Part shown: positions 7,237 through 15,590 of the stretch, piece after piece | How the letters are laid out: each line of letters opens with the position of its first letter | Numbering within the stretch: the first letter of the stretch is position 1 | Origin: Rhodovastum sp963804495 | GTDB lineage: Bacteria > Pseudomonadota > Alphaproteobacteria > Acetobacterales > Acetobacteraceae | Direction: 5' to 3' | NCBI GenBank assembly: GCA_963804495.1 | Contig: CAWDQN010000005.1 | Coordinates: forward strand, 372,001-436,000 | DNA length: 64,000 nucleotides | Translations under genes and position numbers: made by a program | The notes under the pieces: model-generated | What the model was told of the DNA's origin: nothing | The model's input: only the letters and a program-made list of their open reading frames with translations | Database searches by the model: none

Positions 7237-8550
7237 CTACTTCGGCCGCTGGTCGATCAGCCGCCTGGCCTTGCCCAGCGAGCGCTCGATCCCGCCCGGT
7301 GCCAGCACCTTGACCCGCGCGGTCACGCCGATGCGCGACTTGATGTGGTGGGCGAGTTCCTTCGCTCCGCCGGCGCTGCCGTCAGGCCAGGCTTCGGCCC
7401 GCGCTTCCACCGCCACGGTCAGCTCGTCCAGCCGCCCCTCGCGGCTCAGGACCAGCTGATAATGCCCGGCGAGGGCCGGGCAGCGCAGGATTTGCTCCTC
7501 TATTTGGCTTGGGAACACGTTCACCCCGCGCACGATCAGCATGTCGTCGTCGCGGCCGGCGATCTTTTCCATCCGCCGCAGGCTGCGCGCCGTGCCCGGC
7601 AGCAGACGGGTGAGATCGCGGGTGCGGTAGCGGATGACCGGCATCGCCTCCTTGGTCAGCGAGGTGAGCACCAACTCGCCGAATTCCCCATCCGGCAGCA
7701 CCGCGCCGGTCTGCGGGTTGATAATCTCGGGATAAAAATGATCTTCCCAAATGTGCAGCCCGTCCTTGGTCTCGACGCACTCGCAGGCGATGCCGGGGCC
7801 CATGACTTCCGACAGTCCGTAGATGTCGATGGCGTGCATGCCGAAGGCGCGCTCGATTTCGCAGCGCATGGCATTGCTCCAGGGCTCGGCGCCGAAGATC
7901 CCCACCTTCAGGCTGGTCGCGCGCGGATCGGCGCCGGCGGCGCGGAAACCGTCCAGAATCGCCAGCATGTAGCTGGGGGTGACGGAAATGAGGTCGGGGG
8001 CGAAATCCTGGATAAGCTGCACCTGGCGTTCGGTCATGCCGCCGGAGACCGGGATGACCGCTACCCCCATGCGGGTGGCGCCGTCGTGCAGGCCGAGCCC
8101 GCCGGTGAACAACCCGTAGCCGTAAGCGTTGTGCAGCCGCATGCCGGCCCGCCCGCCGGCGGCGCGGATGGAGCGCGCCACCACCAGTGCCCAGGTGTCG
8201 AGATCGTTCTTGGTGTAACCGACCACCGTCGGCTTGCCGGTGGTGCCGGAGGAGGCGTGGATGCGGGCAATCTGGTCGCGCGGCACGGCGAACAGCCCGT
8301 ACGGGTAGTTGGCGCGCAGATCCGCCTTGGTGGTGAACGGGAATTTGCGCAAATCGTCGAGGCTTCGCAGGTCATCCGGGTGCACTCCGGCGGCGGCGAA
8401 GGCGGCGCGTGTGTGCGCCACGTTGTCGTAGGCATGCCGCAGCGACCATGTCAGCCGCCGCATCTGCAGGTCGGCGATTGCGTCGCGCGAGGCGCTTTCG
8501 ACCGGTTCCAGCTCTTCCGGCCGGGGCGTGAGGTCGGGCAGTCCGTCCAT
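7237..8550 (-). CDS. paaK: Phenylacetate-CoA ligase PaaK (437 aa)
   Basis: Adenylate-forming ligase that activates phenylacetate to phenylacetyl-CoA. The P-loop HASSGTTGKPTVVGYT lies near residue 95, with the motifs DIYGLSEVMGPGIACEC and RTRDLTRLLPG characteristic of PaaK. The C-terminal AMP-binding cap includes RIGVTARVKVLAPGGIERSLGKARRLID with the conserved lysine. The length matches the ~435-aa family. paaI lies 2 bases upstream, so the pair is an operon. The ring-oxidising paaABCDE genes are absent from the window. Confidence 0.94.
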   Translation of the reverse strand: MDGLPDLTPRPEELEPVESASRDAIADLQMRRLTWSLRHAYDNVAHTRAAFAAAGVHPDDLRSLDDLRKFPFTTKADLRANYPYGLFAVPRDQIARIHASSGTTGKPTVVGYTKNDLDTWALVVARSIRAAGGRAGMRLHNAYGYGLFTGGLGLHDGATRMGVAVIPVSGGMTERQVQLIQDFAPDLISVTPSYMLAILDGFRAAGADPRATSLKVGIFGAEPWSNAMRCEIERAFGMHAIDIYGLSEVMGPGIACECVETKDGLHIWEDHFYPEIINPQTGAVLPDGEFGELVLTSLTKEAMPVIRYRTRDLTRLLPGTARSLRRMEKIAGRDDDMLIVRGVNVFPSQIEEQILRCPALAGHYQLVLSREGRLDELTVAVEARAEAWPDGSAGGAKELAHHIKSRIGVTARVKVLAPGGIERSLGKARRLIDQRPK

Positions 8551-8552
8551 CG

Positions 8553-9005
8553 CTAATCCTCCCTGGGAGGTTCGGCGAAGAACTTCTCCCCCACCATGCG
8601 GGAATTGCCGCGGAATTCAGCAACCGGGGTGCCGTCGGCGGTGCATACCGTAATGTCGTAGATGCCCGATCTTCCGGCGTGCGAGCGTTCGTGCGCGGTC
8701 GCCACCAGCTTGTGGCCGAGCTTGGCCGGGCGCAGGAAGGTGATGGCGCAGTGCTGGGCGACCGCCCGGTCGTTGGCGCTGTTGCAGGCATAGGCGAAGG
8801 CGGTGTCGGCCAGCGCGAAAATGACACCGCCATGACAGGTGCCGTGGCCGTTCACCATGTCGTCGCGTACGCGCAGCGATGCGATGGCGTGGCCGGGGCC
8901 GACAGCTTCCAGCGTGATGCCGAGCGCATGGGCGGCGCGATCGTCGGGCCACATGGAGTTGGCGCAGGCGCGGGCCAGCGCCAGCGGGTCGACGACTTTT
9001 TTCAT
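8553..9005 (-). CDS. paaI: Hydroxyphenylacetyl-CoA thioesterase PaaI (150 aa)
   Basis: Hotdog-fold thioesterase with GHGTCHGGVIFALADTAFAYACNS, the PaaI catalytic helix region (HGG plus Asp). In phenylacetate catabolism it hydrolyses dead-end ring-hydroxylated phenylacetyl-CoA to rescue CoA. The start at 9005 (MKKVVDPLALA) overlaps the stop of a possible 25-codon ORF upstream (ATGA). No clear ribosome site precedes it, so it may depend on translational coupling. It is directly followed by paaK. Confidence 0.9.
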   Translation of the reverse strand: MKKVVDPLALARACANSMWPDDRAAHALGITLEAVGPGHAIASLRVRDDMVNGHGTCHGGVIFALADTAFAYACNSANDRAVAQHCAITFLRPAKLGHKLVATAHERSHAGRSGIYDITVCTADGTPVAEFRGNSRMVGEKFFAEPPRED

Positions 9006-9079
9006 GCGCGGCGACCGCCGGCCTGGCGCTGCAGGCGGCGTTCGATGTCGCGCGCGTTGAGCCGGATGGCTTCCTCCAT
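9002..9079 (-). CDS. Possible 25-aa leader ORF upstream of paaI
   Basis: An ATG at 9079 opens a short basic frame (MEEAIRLNARDIERRLQRQA...) whose TGA overlaps the paaI start. It could couple translation of paaI, which lacks an obvious ribosome site, or be chance. No homologue is recognised. Confidence 0.25.
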   Translation of the reverse strand: MEEAIRLNARDIERRLQRQAGGRRA

Positions 9080-9148
9080 GGGCACGATCCCTTTTGTTCG
9101 ACCCTTGCGGGAGTGATGACATTGCAAGGAAGGGGTGACAAGGCGACA

Positions 9149-9221
9149 CTCCGCGGACAGGCGAGGGAAGCAAGGCCGGGGGATGTGTCCCTGGTCTTGC
9201 TTCCCTCGCCTGCCCGCGGAG
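9149..9221. repeat. Long imperfect hairpin in the paaI/TauE intergenic region
   Basis: CTCCGCGGACAGGCGAGGGA (from 9149) and its near-complement ending at 9221 form a ~29-bp stem with a few mismatches and a ~15-base loop. It sits 8 bases before the TauE/SafE ATG, in a divergent intergenic region. It could be a REP-type element, a binding site, or a structure occluding initiation. Confidence 0.6.
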
Positions 9222-9228
9222 CGCAGTC

Positions 9229-9993
9229 ATGATCACCGCCTTGTTTTTGTTCATGGCTGGCCTGTTGGCCGGCATGATGAATGCCGTCGCCGGCGGCGGG
9301 TCGTTCGTCAGTTTCCCGGCCCTGGTGGCGGCCGGGGTGCCGGCGGTGGCGGCCAACGCCTCGTCTACGGTGGCGTTGGTGCCCGGCACGCTCGCCAGCG
9401 CCTGGGCCTACACCACCGGGCCGCACCGGATGGGACTGGTGGGATTCGGCGGCCTGCGGTTTCGCGCCCTGCTGGTGGCGAGCGTCGCCGGCGGCCTGGC
9501 CGGGGCGGTGCTGCTGCTGTCTACCCCGGCGACCACGTTCGACGCGGTGATTCCCTGGCTGCTGCTGATCGCGACCATCGTGTTCGCTTTCGGGCATCGC
9601 TTGGGGGCGGCGTTGCGCGCGCGGGTCCGGCTGGGTCGGAGGACGGCGCTGGTGGTACAGTTCGTGCTGGGCGTTTACGGTGGGTATTTCGGCGGCGCGG
9701 TGGGGCTGATGATGATGGCGGCCTGGATGCTGCTGGATGCCACCGACCTCAAGTCTATGAACCCGGTGCGCACGCTGCTGACCTCAGCGATGAACATCGT
9801 CGCCGTGCTGTGCTTCGTGGCGGCGGGCCAGGTGTGGTGGCCGCAGGCGCTGTCGGTGCTGGTGGGCGCGGCGACCGGGGGCTATGCGGGGGCGCGCATC
9901 GGCCAGCGCCTGCCGCTGGTGGTCGTGCGCGCGGTGGTGACGCTGGTGACCGTGGGGATGACGCTGGTGTTTTTCACGCGCGCGTACGGCTGA
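9229..9993 (+). CDS. TauE/SafE family sulfite exporter-like membrane permease (254 aa)
   Basis: About eight hydrophobic segments are visible. The family signature GMMNAVAGGGSFVSFPAL occurs at the N-terminus and again, degenerately, as GVYGGYFGGAVGLMMMA in the second half. The family moves sulfite, sulfoacetate or other small organic anions across the inner membrane. No substrate clue comes from the neighbours. The 5' end is preceded by the 73-base hairpin. Confidence 0.88.
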   Translation: MITALFLFMAGLLAGMMNAVAGGGSFVSFPALVAAGVPAVAANASSTVALVPGTLASAWAYTTGPHRMGLVGFGGLRFRALLVASVAGGLAGAVLLLSTPATTFDAVIPWLLLIATIVFAFGHRLGAALRARVRLGRRTALVVQFVLGVYGGYFGGAVGLMMMAAWMLLDATDLKSMNPVRTLLTSAMNIVAVLCFVAAGQVWWPQALSVLVGAATGGYAGARIGQRLPLVVVRAVVTLVTVGMTLVFFTRAYG

Positions 9994-10043
9994 CGCGACG
10001 GACTCGACCGCCCGCCCCGGGTGGCCCCGGCGCCGCCATGCTC

Positions 10044-10823
10044 TCAGGTCTGCTTGACCGGCGTATGCCGCACCCGCGCAAAATAGGCGTCCACCGCCTC
10101 GCGCACGGCAGCGGCGATGACGCGCCTGTGCGCCGGCCGCTTCAGAGCGGCCTCGTCCTCCCGGTTGGACAGGAAGCCCATTTCGACCAGCACACTCGGC
10201 ACGCCCGAGCCGAGCACATACAGGCGGGCCTCCCGCGACGGTGCAGGGGTCAGGTCGATATCGTCGCTGAGGGCGCGGATAATGCCCCGTCGTAGCCAGC
10301 CTGCGGCCGAGGGGGTTGGGTCCGGTTCGTCGGCCAGGGCGCGGGCGATGTCGCCGGGGTGCGCCGGCACGCGGCGTGCCGGCGAAAGGGCGGACTGGAT
10401 ATAGACGCTCGCCCCGTGCGCCCGCCGGTTGGGGGCGGCGTCGGCATGGAGCGAAATCAGCACCGTGGCGCCATGCTCGCGCACGTATGCGACGCGATCG
10501 GGCAGGTCGAGCGTCTGGTCATGGGTGCGGGTCAGGAGCACCCGGTAGCGGCGGGTTGCTTCGAGCTGGCGCTTGAGTTCGAAAGCCGTCGCCAGGGTGA
10601 CGGTCTTCTCCAGCGTGCCGGTCACGCCGATGGCGCCGGGATCGCGTCCGCCATGGCCGGGGTCCACCACGATCAACGGCAACTCGGCCGTGTTCGCGTT
10701 CCCGTTCGCACCGGCGGACGGGCGCGCCCGCAGGTGCGCGGAATGGGCCGCCGGCGGCGCGAGGGTACAGCCAGCTATCAGGCCGCCGAGTACAAGGCGG
10801 CGTCCGGACGAGGCAATTGTCAT
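10044..10823 (-). CDS. N-acetylmuramoyl-L-alanine amidase, Amidase_3 family (259 aa)
   Basis: Zinc amidase that splits the peptide from MurNAc. Conserved positions are VDPGHGGRDPGAIG (first zinc His), a Glu in TLEKTVTL, SLHADAAPN (second His) and VLVEMGFLSNREDEA (catalytic Glu). The N-terminus has a hydrophobic segment with a Cys in LIAGCTLAPP, a possible lipobox, so it is exported. No AMIN or LysM domain is present. Confidence 0.9.
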   Translation of the reverse strand: MTIASSGRRLVLGGLIAGCTLAPPAAHSAHLRARPSAGANGNANTAELPLIVVDPGHGGRDPGAIGVTGTLEKTVTLATAFELKRQLEATRRYRVLLTRTHDQTLDLPDRVAYVREHGATVLISLHADAAPNRRAHGASVYIQSALSPARRVPAHPGDIARALADEPDPTPSAAGWLRRGIIRALSDDIDLTPAPSREARLYVLGSGVPSVLVEMGFLSNREDEAALKRPAHRRVIAAAVREAVDAYFARVRHTPVKQT

Positions 10824-10874
10824 CGTCGCAATCTAACGCAGCGTGACAGCCGAAGGCGAGAAAGGATTGACGAA

Positions 10875-10928
10875 TATCCCTTGCCCCCCGTCTATCCCTT
10901 GCCCCCCGTTTATCCCTTGCCCCCCGTC
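10875..10928. repeat. Three tandem 18-bp repeats
   Basis: The unit TATCCCTTGCCCCCCGTC occurs at 10875-10892, 10893-10910 (last base T) and 10911-10928. The array ends 2 bases before the sufE stop codon, in the 107-base gap between sufE and the amidase gene. Confidence 0.9.
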
Positions 10929-10930
10929 TT

Positions 10931-11392
10931 TCAAGCCGGCGTCGTGTGCAGCGCCGCCACCTCCCGCACCTTGCGCGCCATCGAGGCGATGCCGTTGCCG
11001 CGGTTGGTGGACAGCGCTTCCAGCAGGCCGAGGTCTTTCAGGAACACCGGGTCGGTGGCGGCGATTTCGGCCGGCGTGCGGCCGGAATACACCCGCAGCA
11101 GCATGGCGATGAGGCCGGAGACGATCGCCGCGTCCGACAACCCGGCATAATACAAACGCCCGTCGCGCAGCACCGCCTCCATCCACACCCGGCTCTGGCA
11201 GCCCGGGACGCGGTGGGCGTCGTCGGCCCAGGCATCCGGGAAGGGCGGCAGTTTGCGGCCGAGTTCGATGATGTAGCGGTAGCGGTCCTCCCAGTCGTCG
11301 AAACAGGACAGGTCGTCGCTGATGGCGGCAATGGCCTCGGCGGCGGTGGGGTCCTCGGGGAGGAGGAAAGGATCGCTGCTCATGCGTCGCAT
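10931..11392 (-). CDS. sufE: SufE family cysteine-desulfurase activator (153 aa)
   Basis: SufE accepts persulfide sulfur from SufS for Fe-S cluster assembly. The active cysteine lies in HRVPGCQSRVW near residue 65. The fold start DWEDRYRYIIELGRKLPPFP and RVYSGRTPAEI are typical. The start could be 11392 (MRRMSSDP) or 11383 (MSSDP); no strong ribosome site separates them. The other suf genes are not in the window. Confidence 0.92.
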   Translation of the reverse strand: MRRMSSDPFLLPEDPTAAEAIAAISDDLSCFDDWEDRYRYIIELGRKLPPFPDAWADDAHRVPGCQSRVWMEAVLRDGRLYYAGLSDAAIVSGLIAMLLRVYSGRTPAEIAATDPVFLKDLGLLEALSTNRGNGIASMARKVREVAALHTTPA

Positions 11393-11437
11393 GTGCGGGC
11401 CGGCCGGAGATACGTCAAGCCTGGTCCGGCCCCGGCG

Positions 11438-12433
11438 TCACCTTGCCCCCAGTTTCCGCTCGATCGCGTCCCACACCTGGCCGGCGAGGTCGGTGCCGTC
11501 GAAGCGGTCGACCTCCTGGATGCCGGTGGGCGAGGTGACGTTGATTTCGGTCAGGAAGTCGCCGATCACGTCGATGCCGACGAACAGCAGGCCCTGCTGC
11601 TTCAGGGTGGGACCGATGCGGGCACAGATGTCGCGGTCGCGCGGGGTCAGGTCCACTTTCTCGGCCCGGCCGCCGACATGCATGTTGCTGCGCGCCTCCC
11701 CGGGCGCGGGCACCCGGTTGATGGCGCCGGCTGGTTCGCCGTCGATCAGGATGATGCGCTTGTCGCCCTGGCGCACGGCCGGCTCGTAGCGCTGCACCAT
11801 CAGCGGCTCGCGCGAGCGGGCGAAATGCATTTCGATCAGCGCGTTCAGGTTGGGGTCGTCGTGGCGGATCAGGAACACGCCCGAGCCGCCGTTGCCGAAC
11901 AGCGGCTTGACCACGATGTCTTTGTGGGTGGCGCGGAAGCCGCGGATGGCGTCGGGGTCCCAGGTGACCATGGTGGGCGGCATCAGCTCGGGGAAATGGG
12001 TCACCAGCAGCTTTTCCGGCGCGTTGCGCACGGCGACCGGGTTGTTCACCACCAGCGTGCCGGAGCCGTCGCTGCAGTGGATGTGCTCCAGCATGTGGGT
12101 GGCGGTGATGTAGGCCATGTCGAAGGGCGGGTCCTGGCGCATCAGCACCACGTCCATCAGGCCGAGGTCGAGCAGTTCGGGGGTGCCGAAGCGGTAGTGG
12201 TCGTTGCGCACGCGCTGGACAGTGACCGGCCGGGCGCGGGCGAACAGACGCTGCTCGCGGTGCGCGCCCTGCTTCAGCACGCCCTCGCGCAGGGTGAGGT
12301 ATTTGACCTCGTAGTGCCACAGCTTGTGGCCGCGGTTCTGCGCGGCGAGCATGAGGGCGAAACTGGAATCGCCGTCGATGTTGATCGTCTCGATCGGGTC
12401 CATCTGGACCGCGACATTGAGCACGCGCCCCAT
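11438..12433 (-). CDS. gshB: Glutathione synthase GshB (331 aa)
   Basis: ATP-grasp ligase joining gamma-glutamylcysteine and glycine. The N-terminus VAVQMDPIETINIDGDSSFALMLAAQ and the glycine-rich loop KPLFGNGGSGVF are diagnostic, with NVTSPTGIQEVDRF near the end. The start at 12433 is preferred because GGAGG sits 7 bases upstream; 12445 is the alternative. The length is close to the usual ~315. Confidence 0.94.
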   Translation of the reverse strand: MGRVLNVAVQMDPIETINIDGDSSFALMLAAQNRGHKLWHYEVKYLTLREGVLKQGAHREQRLFARARPVTVQRVRNDHYRFGTPELLDLGLMDVVLMRQDPPFDMAYITATHMLEHIHCSDGSGTLVVNNPVAVRNAPEKLLVTHFPELMPPTMVTWDPDAIRGFRATHKDIVVKPLFGNGGSGVFLIRHDDPNLNALIEMHFARSREPLMVQRYEPAVRQGDKRIILIDGEPAGAINRVPAPGEARSNMHVGGRAEKVDLTPRDRDICARIGPTLKQQGLLFVGIDVIGDFLTEINVTSPTGIQEVDRFDGTDLAGQVWDAIERKLGAR

Positions 12434-12497
12434 TTCAGCCTCCATCGGCGGTTCAGGGGGTATCGTCTATCTGGCGGGCGGGCGGAGGGCAATCGGG

Positions 12498-12534
12498 GGA
12501 AGGCCGGCCAGAGCTCTGCCCTGGCCGGCCTTCC
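12498..12534. repeat. Palindrome related to the REP-like family
   Basis: GGAAGGCCGGCCAGAGCTCT and the following GCCCTGGCCGGCCTTCC form a near-perfect hairpin between gshB and the ACT-domain gene. It shares the AGCTCTGCCCTGG core of the REP-like family. Confidence 0.6.
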
Positions 12535-12535
12535 C

Positions 12536-12835
12536 TCAGGCCGCCCGGCGGCGCACCGACCCGGTGATCTCCTGGCGACGGACGATCGAGCGAACGCCGA
12601 TCACCTGGCGCAGATTGCCTTCCACCAGATGCACCATCTCCGCCGGCATGGCGTGCATGCCGATTTCCACCCGCAGATCGCTGCCCTGGCGCACCGACTC
12701 CAGGGTGTCCGGGATCAGGTCGCGTTTGGCGAAGGGCTGCAGCAGCCGCGGCAGCAGGCCGGGGGCGGCGTCGGCGACGAGGGTGAAATGCACGGCGGCG
12801 TGTTGGCCCACCAGGGCCCAAGGCTCGAACGACAT
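12536..12835 (-). CDS. Small ACT-domain protein (99 aa)
   Basis: HFTLVADAAPGLLPRLLQPFAKRDLIPDTLESVRQG followed by LRVEIGMHAMPAEMVHLVEGNLRQVIGV has the betaalphabetabetaalphabeta pattern and length of an ACT domain. It resembles the regulatory small subunit of acetolactate synthase but lacks that protein's C-terminal half. A regulatory amino-acid-binding role is inferred. No acetolactate synthase large subunit is adjacent. Confidence 0.65.
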   Translation of the reverse strand: MSFEPWALVGQHAAVHFTLVADAAPGLLPRLLQPFAKRDLIPDTLESVRQGSDLRVEIGMHAMPAEMVHLVEGNLRQVIGVRSIVRRQEITGSVRRRAA

Positions 12836-12966
12836 GGGGAAAAGACTCCGGACGGAACGGGAGGATCGCAGACGCAGGCCGACCCGGCTGCTCAGGCAGC
12901 CGGGAGGGTAATTCGCGCCATCATCGACCGGAGACTCATGGAAGCCTATTTACCCGTCCCGCTGGC

Positions 12967-14040
12967 CTATGGCCACAAAAATTCCGGCAGCCGCAGCAGC
13001 GGAAAAGCGCCGGCCGCCAGGGTGCGGTCGCGCAGCGTCACCGGCAGCTCGACCTGACGCGGGCCGCCTTGCGCCGGGCGGGCGAGGATCGCCAGCACCG
13101 CCTTGATTGCTTGCACCGCCCGCGGCGCCAGCGCGCCGGATGAGGCGATGGCGTCCAGCGTGGCGTCATAGCCGGCCAGCGTGGCGGTGGCGGCGCCGGC
13201 GGGCTGCAGGTGGTTGTCCAGCGTCATGGTGGCGCTGCCCGACAGGTCGAGCGGTCCCCAGCGGAGCAGAAGATGCCGCACCACCAGCGTGCCGCCGCCG
13301 TCGCGCCAGGAAGCGGCGCGGGCGGCGACCGGGCCGGGGCCGGGCAGCGGACCGGTGAGGGCGGCGTCGAACGAGGCTGCCGCGATGTCGGGGCCGGGCG
13401 GCCAGGGGCGCCCGCCCGGCAGGGGCGGCAGGGTGATGCCCTGGGCACTGCCGGTGACGTTCAACGCTGCTTCGCCGCGCGTGGCGGCGGGTCGGGTGGC
13501 GGCATGCAGGGCCAGGGCGGCGATGCCGAGCGCCCCGGTGGGCAGGGTGGCGCGGAGGCCGGCGGCGGAGAGGTCGCCCATTGGCAGGGGAGCGGCTGGG
13601 TCGTTCCCCGAGGTGCTGAGCGGCAGGACCAGATCGAACTGCTCGGCGGTGAAGCCGATGTCGGGGAATGTGGCCAGACGCAAGTGCTGCTGGCCGGGGA
13701 AACGGATGGTCAGCCGCCATGGGTGCAGCACGGTGACCGACAGCACGGCTTGCGCTGCCTGCCAGGACAGACCGCCCGGCAGGTCCGCGTCGCCGCCTGA
13801 GAGCACGGTATCGGGTACCGTGATGGCGGCGGCCAGCGGCCAGCCGCTTCGGTTCGGCCGCCCTGAGGAGGCGGTCCAACCGGCGGCGCGGCGGCTTGCC
13901 TGCCAGGCGGCCAGCTCGCTTTCCAGCCGTGTGGTGGCGAACACCCACAGGCCGGTATCGGCGGCGGCCAGCACGGCCAGACTGGCCAGGGCACCGGTCA
14001 GCAGCCGGCGCACGGCGGGACGGCTTGGAAGGAAGGTCAT
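12967..14040 (-). CDS. DUF2125 domain-containing exported protein (357 aa)
   Basis: An N-terminal membrane/signal segment (LLTGALASLAVLAAADTGLWVFA) precedes the family opening TTRLESELAAWQASRRAAGWTA. The rest is beta-rich with repeated AALTLPPLPGG-like blocks, as in alphaproteobacterial DUF2125 proteins. Function is unknown; the location is probably the periplasm, anchored by the N-terminal helix. Confidence 0.75.
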   Translation of the reverse strand: MTFLPSRPAVRRLLTGALASLAVLAAADTGLWVFATTRLESELAAWQASRRAAGWTASSGRPNRSGWPLAAAITVPDTVLSGGDADLPGGLSWQAAQAVLSVTVLHPWRLTIRFPGQQHLRLATFPDIGFTAEQFDLVLPLSTSGNDPAAPLPMGDLSAAGLRATLPTGALGIAALALHAATRPAATRGEAALNVTGSAQGITLPPLPGGRPWPPGPDIAAASFDAALTGPLPGPGPVAARAASWRDGGGTLVVRHLLLRWGPLDLSGSATMTLDNHLQPAGAATATLAGYDATLDAIASSGALAPRAVQAIKAVLAILARPAQGGPRQVELPVTLRDRTLAAGAFPLLRLPEFLWP

Positions 14041-14125
14041 GGACTTGTTATAGGCGGATGTGACGGTGGCGGCATACCGGGCTCACGATCGCGTGAACGC
14101 TGCGGTATACATCATCCCCAATCCG

Positions 14126-14152
14126 TTTCATCCCCTGGAGCAGGGTGTGAAA
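14126..14152. terminator. Hairpin downstream of plsC
   Basis: TTTCATCCCCTG (14126-14137) pairs with CAGGGTGTGAAA (14141-14152) with one mismatch and a 3-base loop. It lies 30 bases past the plsC stop and 86 bases before the DUF2125 start on the same strand. It is a plausible end of the ftsE-plsC transcript. No T-tract is obvious. Confidence 0.45.
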
Positions 14153-14181
14153 TGGCCATGATCGGGTTGGTTTCCAGTTAG

Positions 14182-14955
14182 TTAATAAAGTCCGCTCGGC
14201 TGGTGGGGGAGTATCCGGGACAGGCCGTGCACAGGTTTATCCACAGGATGTTCACGCCGCAGTGCAGCGTAAGATTCCGCATAGATTTGCTCCAGCTGCG
14301 CCATTAGCGCATCGCGCGGCAGGTCGGTGGGCAGCGGCGGCCGGATGGCGACCTGGATGGTGCCGGGACGCTTGCGGAGGGCGCGCCGCCCCCAGTAGTG
14401 GCCTGAATCGGTGGCAACCGGGATGATGGGCAGCCCGGTCCGGGCGGCCAGCGCGGCGACGCCGGGTTGCAGTTTCACACCCGCGCCGGGGGCAACGCGG
14501 GTGCCTTCTGGGAAAATCAGGATCTGCCGCCCCTCGGCGGCGGCGGCGGCGGCGCGGCGGATGAGGTCGCGCATGGCGGTGGCACCGCCGGCCCGGTCCA
14601 CCGCGATCATGCCACTGCGCAGCAGCAGCGGGCCGAAAAGCGGGATGCGCGTCAGCTCAAGCTTGAGGACATAGACGCAGTCCGGCACCAGCAGCAGCCA
14701 GATCAGCGTGTCGAAGGCGGATTGGTGCATCGGCGCGATCAGCGCCGCGCCGGAGGCGGGCAGGTGCTCGCGTCCGGTCACCACCCAATCGATGCCGCAT
14801 ATGCGGCGCAGCCCGGCCAGCACCAGGGTCGCCCAGCGCTGTGCGCCGTGCCGCACGGCGTCCCGCTCGCGGCTGAGCGCGCCATGCCACAGGCATAGGA
14901 CGAAGGTGACGCCATAGAACCAGGCATAGAACGCCAGGGCGCGGAGCAGGGTCAT
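14182..14955 (-). CDS. plsC: 1-acyl-sn-glycerol-3-phosphate acyltransferase PlsC (257 aa)
   Basis: Acylates lysophosphatidic acid to phosphatidic acid. The catalytic HX4D block is HQSAFD near residue 78 and the glycerophosphate-binding block is FPEGTR near residue 150. An N-terminal membrane helix (LRALAFYAWFYGVTFVLCLW) is present. The ATG overlaps the stop of the YdcF-like gene (ATGA), fixing the start. It is the last gene of the ftsE-ftsX-ydcF-plsC string. Confidence 0.92.
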   Translation of the reverse strand: MTLLRALAFYAWFYGVTFVLCLWHGALSRERDAVRHGAQRWATLVLAGLRRICGIDWVVTGREHLPASGAALIAPMHQSAFDTLIWLLLVPDCVYVLKLELTRIPLFGPLLLRSGMIAVDRAGGATAMRDLIRRAAAAAAEGRQILIFPEGTRVAPGAGVKLQPGVAALAARTGLPIIPVATDSGHYWGRRALRKRPGTIQVAIRPPLPTDLPRDALMAQLEQIYAESYAALRREHPVDKPVHGLSRILPHQPSGLY

Positions 14956-15590
14956 CCGCCATTCCTTTGGTTTGCTGCGGGCTGGTCGCTGCGGGAGGGC
15001 GAGCGGACGCCGCCGCGCGAGGCGAGGGCGGAGAGCCCGGCCTCGGCCAGCAACCATTTGGTGTATTCGCTCGCCAGCAGGCCAAGCGCTACCGGGTCGG
15101 GCTCGCGCATCGCCGGCGGCAGCACCGCCACCGGGTGCAGCACTGCCTCGGGCAGTGCCCGCGACAGTTCGGCGAGGGCGCGCGGCATGTGGTAGAAGGC
15201 GGTGACCACGATGAGCGAGCGCAGTCCGTTGGCACGGGCCCAGTCGGAGGTTTCGGCGGCGTTGCCGTGGGTCGAGGCGGCGGCGCGGCCGAGCGTGACC
15301 CGCGCCTGCAGCGCCGGGTCCACGCCGGCGCGGTGCGCCAGCGCGGCGAAATCCGTGGCGCCGCCGACGCCGGAAATCAGCAGCATCCTGGCGCGTCCCT
15401 CGGCGAGCAGTTTCAGGGCGGTTTCGACCCGTTCGGCGCCGCCGGTCAGGGCGACGATGCCGTCGGCATGCGCCGGCGGCTCGACACTGATGCGGGCGGC
15501 GTGCAGGAACCAGGCGAAGCCGCCCGCCCAGGCGAGCACCGCCAGCGCCGGCAGGATCGTCAGCACCACAACGAGTTGCCGCCAGGTCAC
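14952..15590 (-). CDS. YdcF/DUF218 family membrane protein (212 aa)
   Basis: After one N-terminal helix (VVVLTILPALAVLAWAGGFAW) comes the DUF218 pattern: DGIVALTGGAERVETALKLL, MLLISGVGG, then HGNAAETSDWARANGLRSLIVVTAFYHMPRAL. DUF218 proteins include the ElyC/SanA envelope factors; the role here is unknown but the ftsEX context suggests the envelope. It starts with a GTG at 15588-15590 overlapping the ftsX TGA. Much longer upstream readings are out-of-frame passage through ftsX. Confidence 0.85.
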   Translation of the reverse strand: MTWRQLVVVLTILPALAVLAWAGGFAWFLHAARISVEPPAHADGIVALTGGAERVETALKLLAEGRARMLLISGVGGATDFAALAHRAGVDPALQARVTLGRAAASTHGNAAETSDWARANGLRSLIVVTAFYHMPRALAELSRALPEAVLHPVAVLPPAMREPDPVALGLLASEYTKWLLAEAGLSALASRGGVRSPSRSDQPAANQRNGG

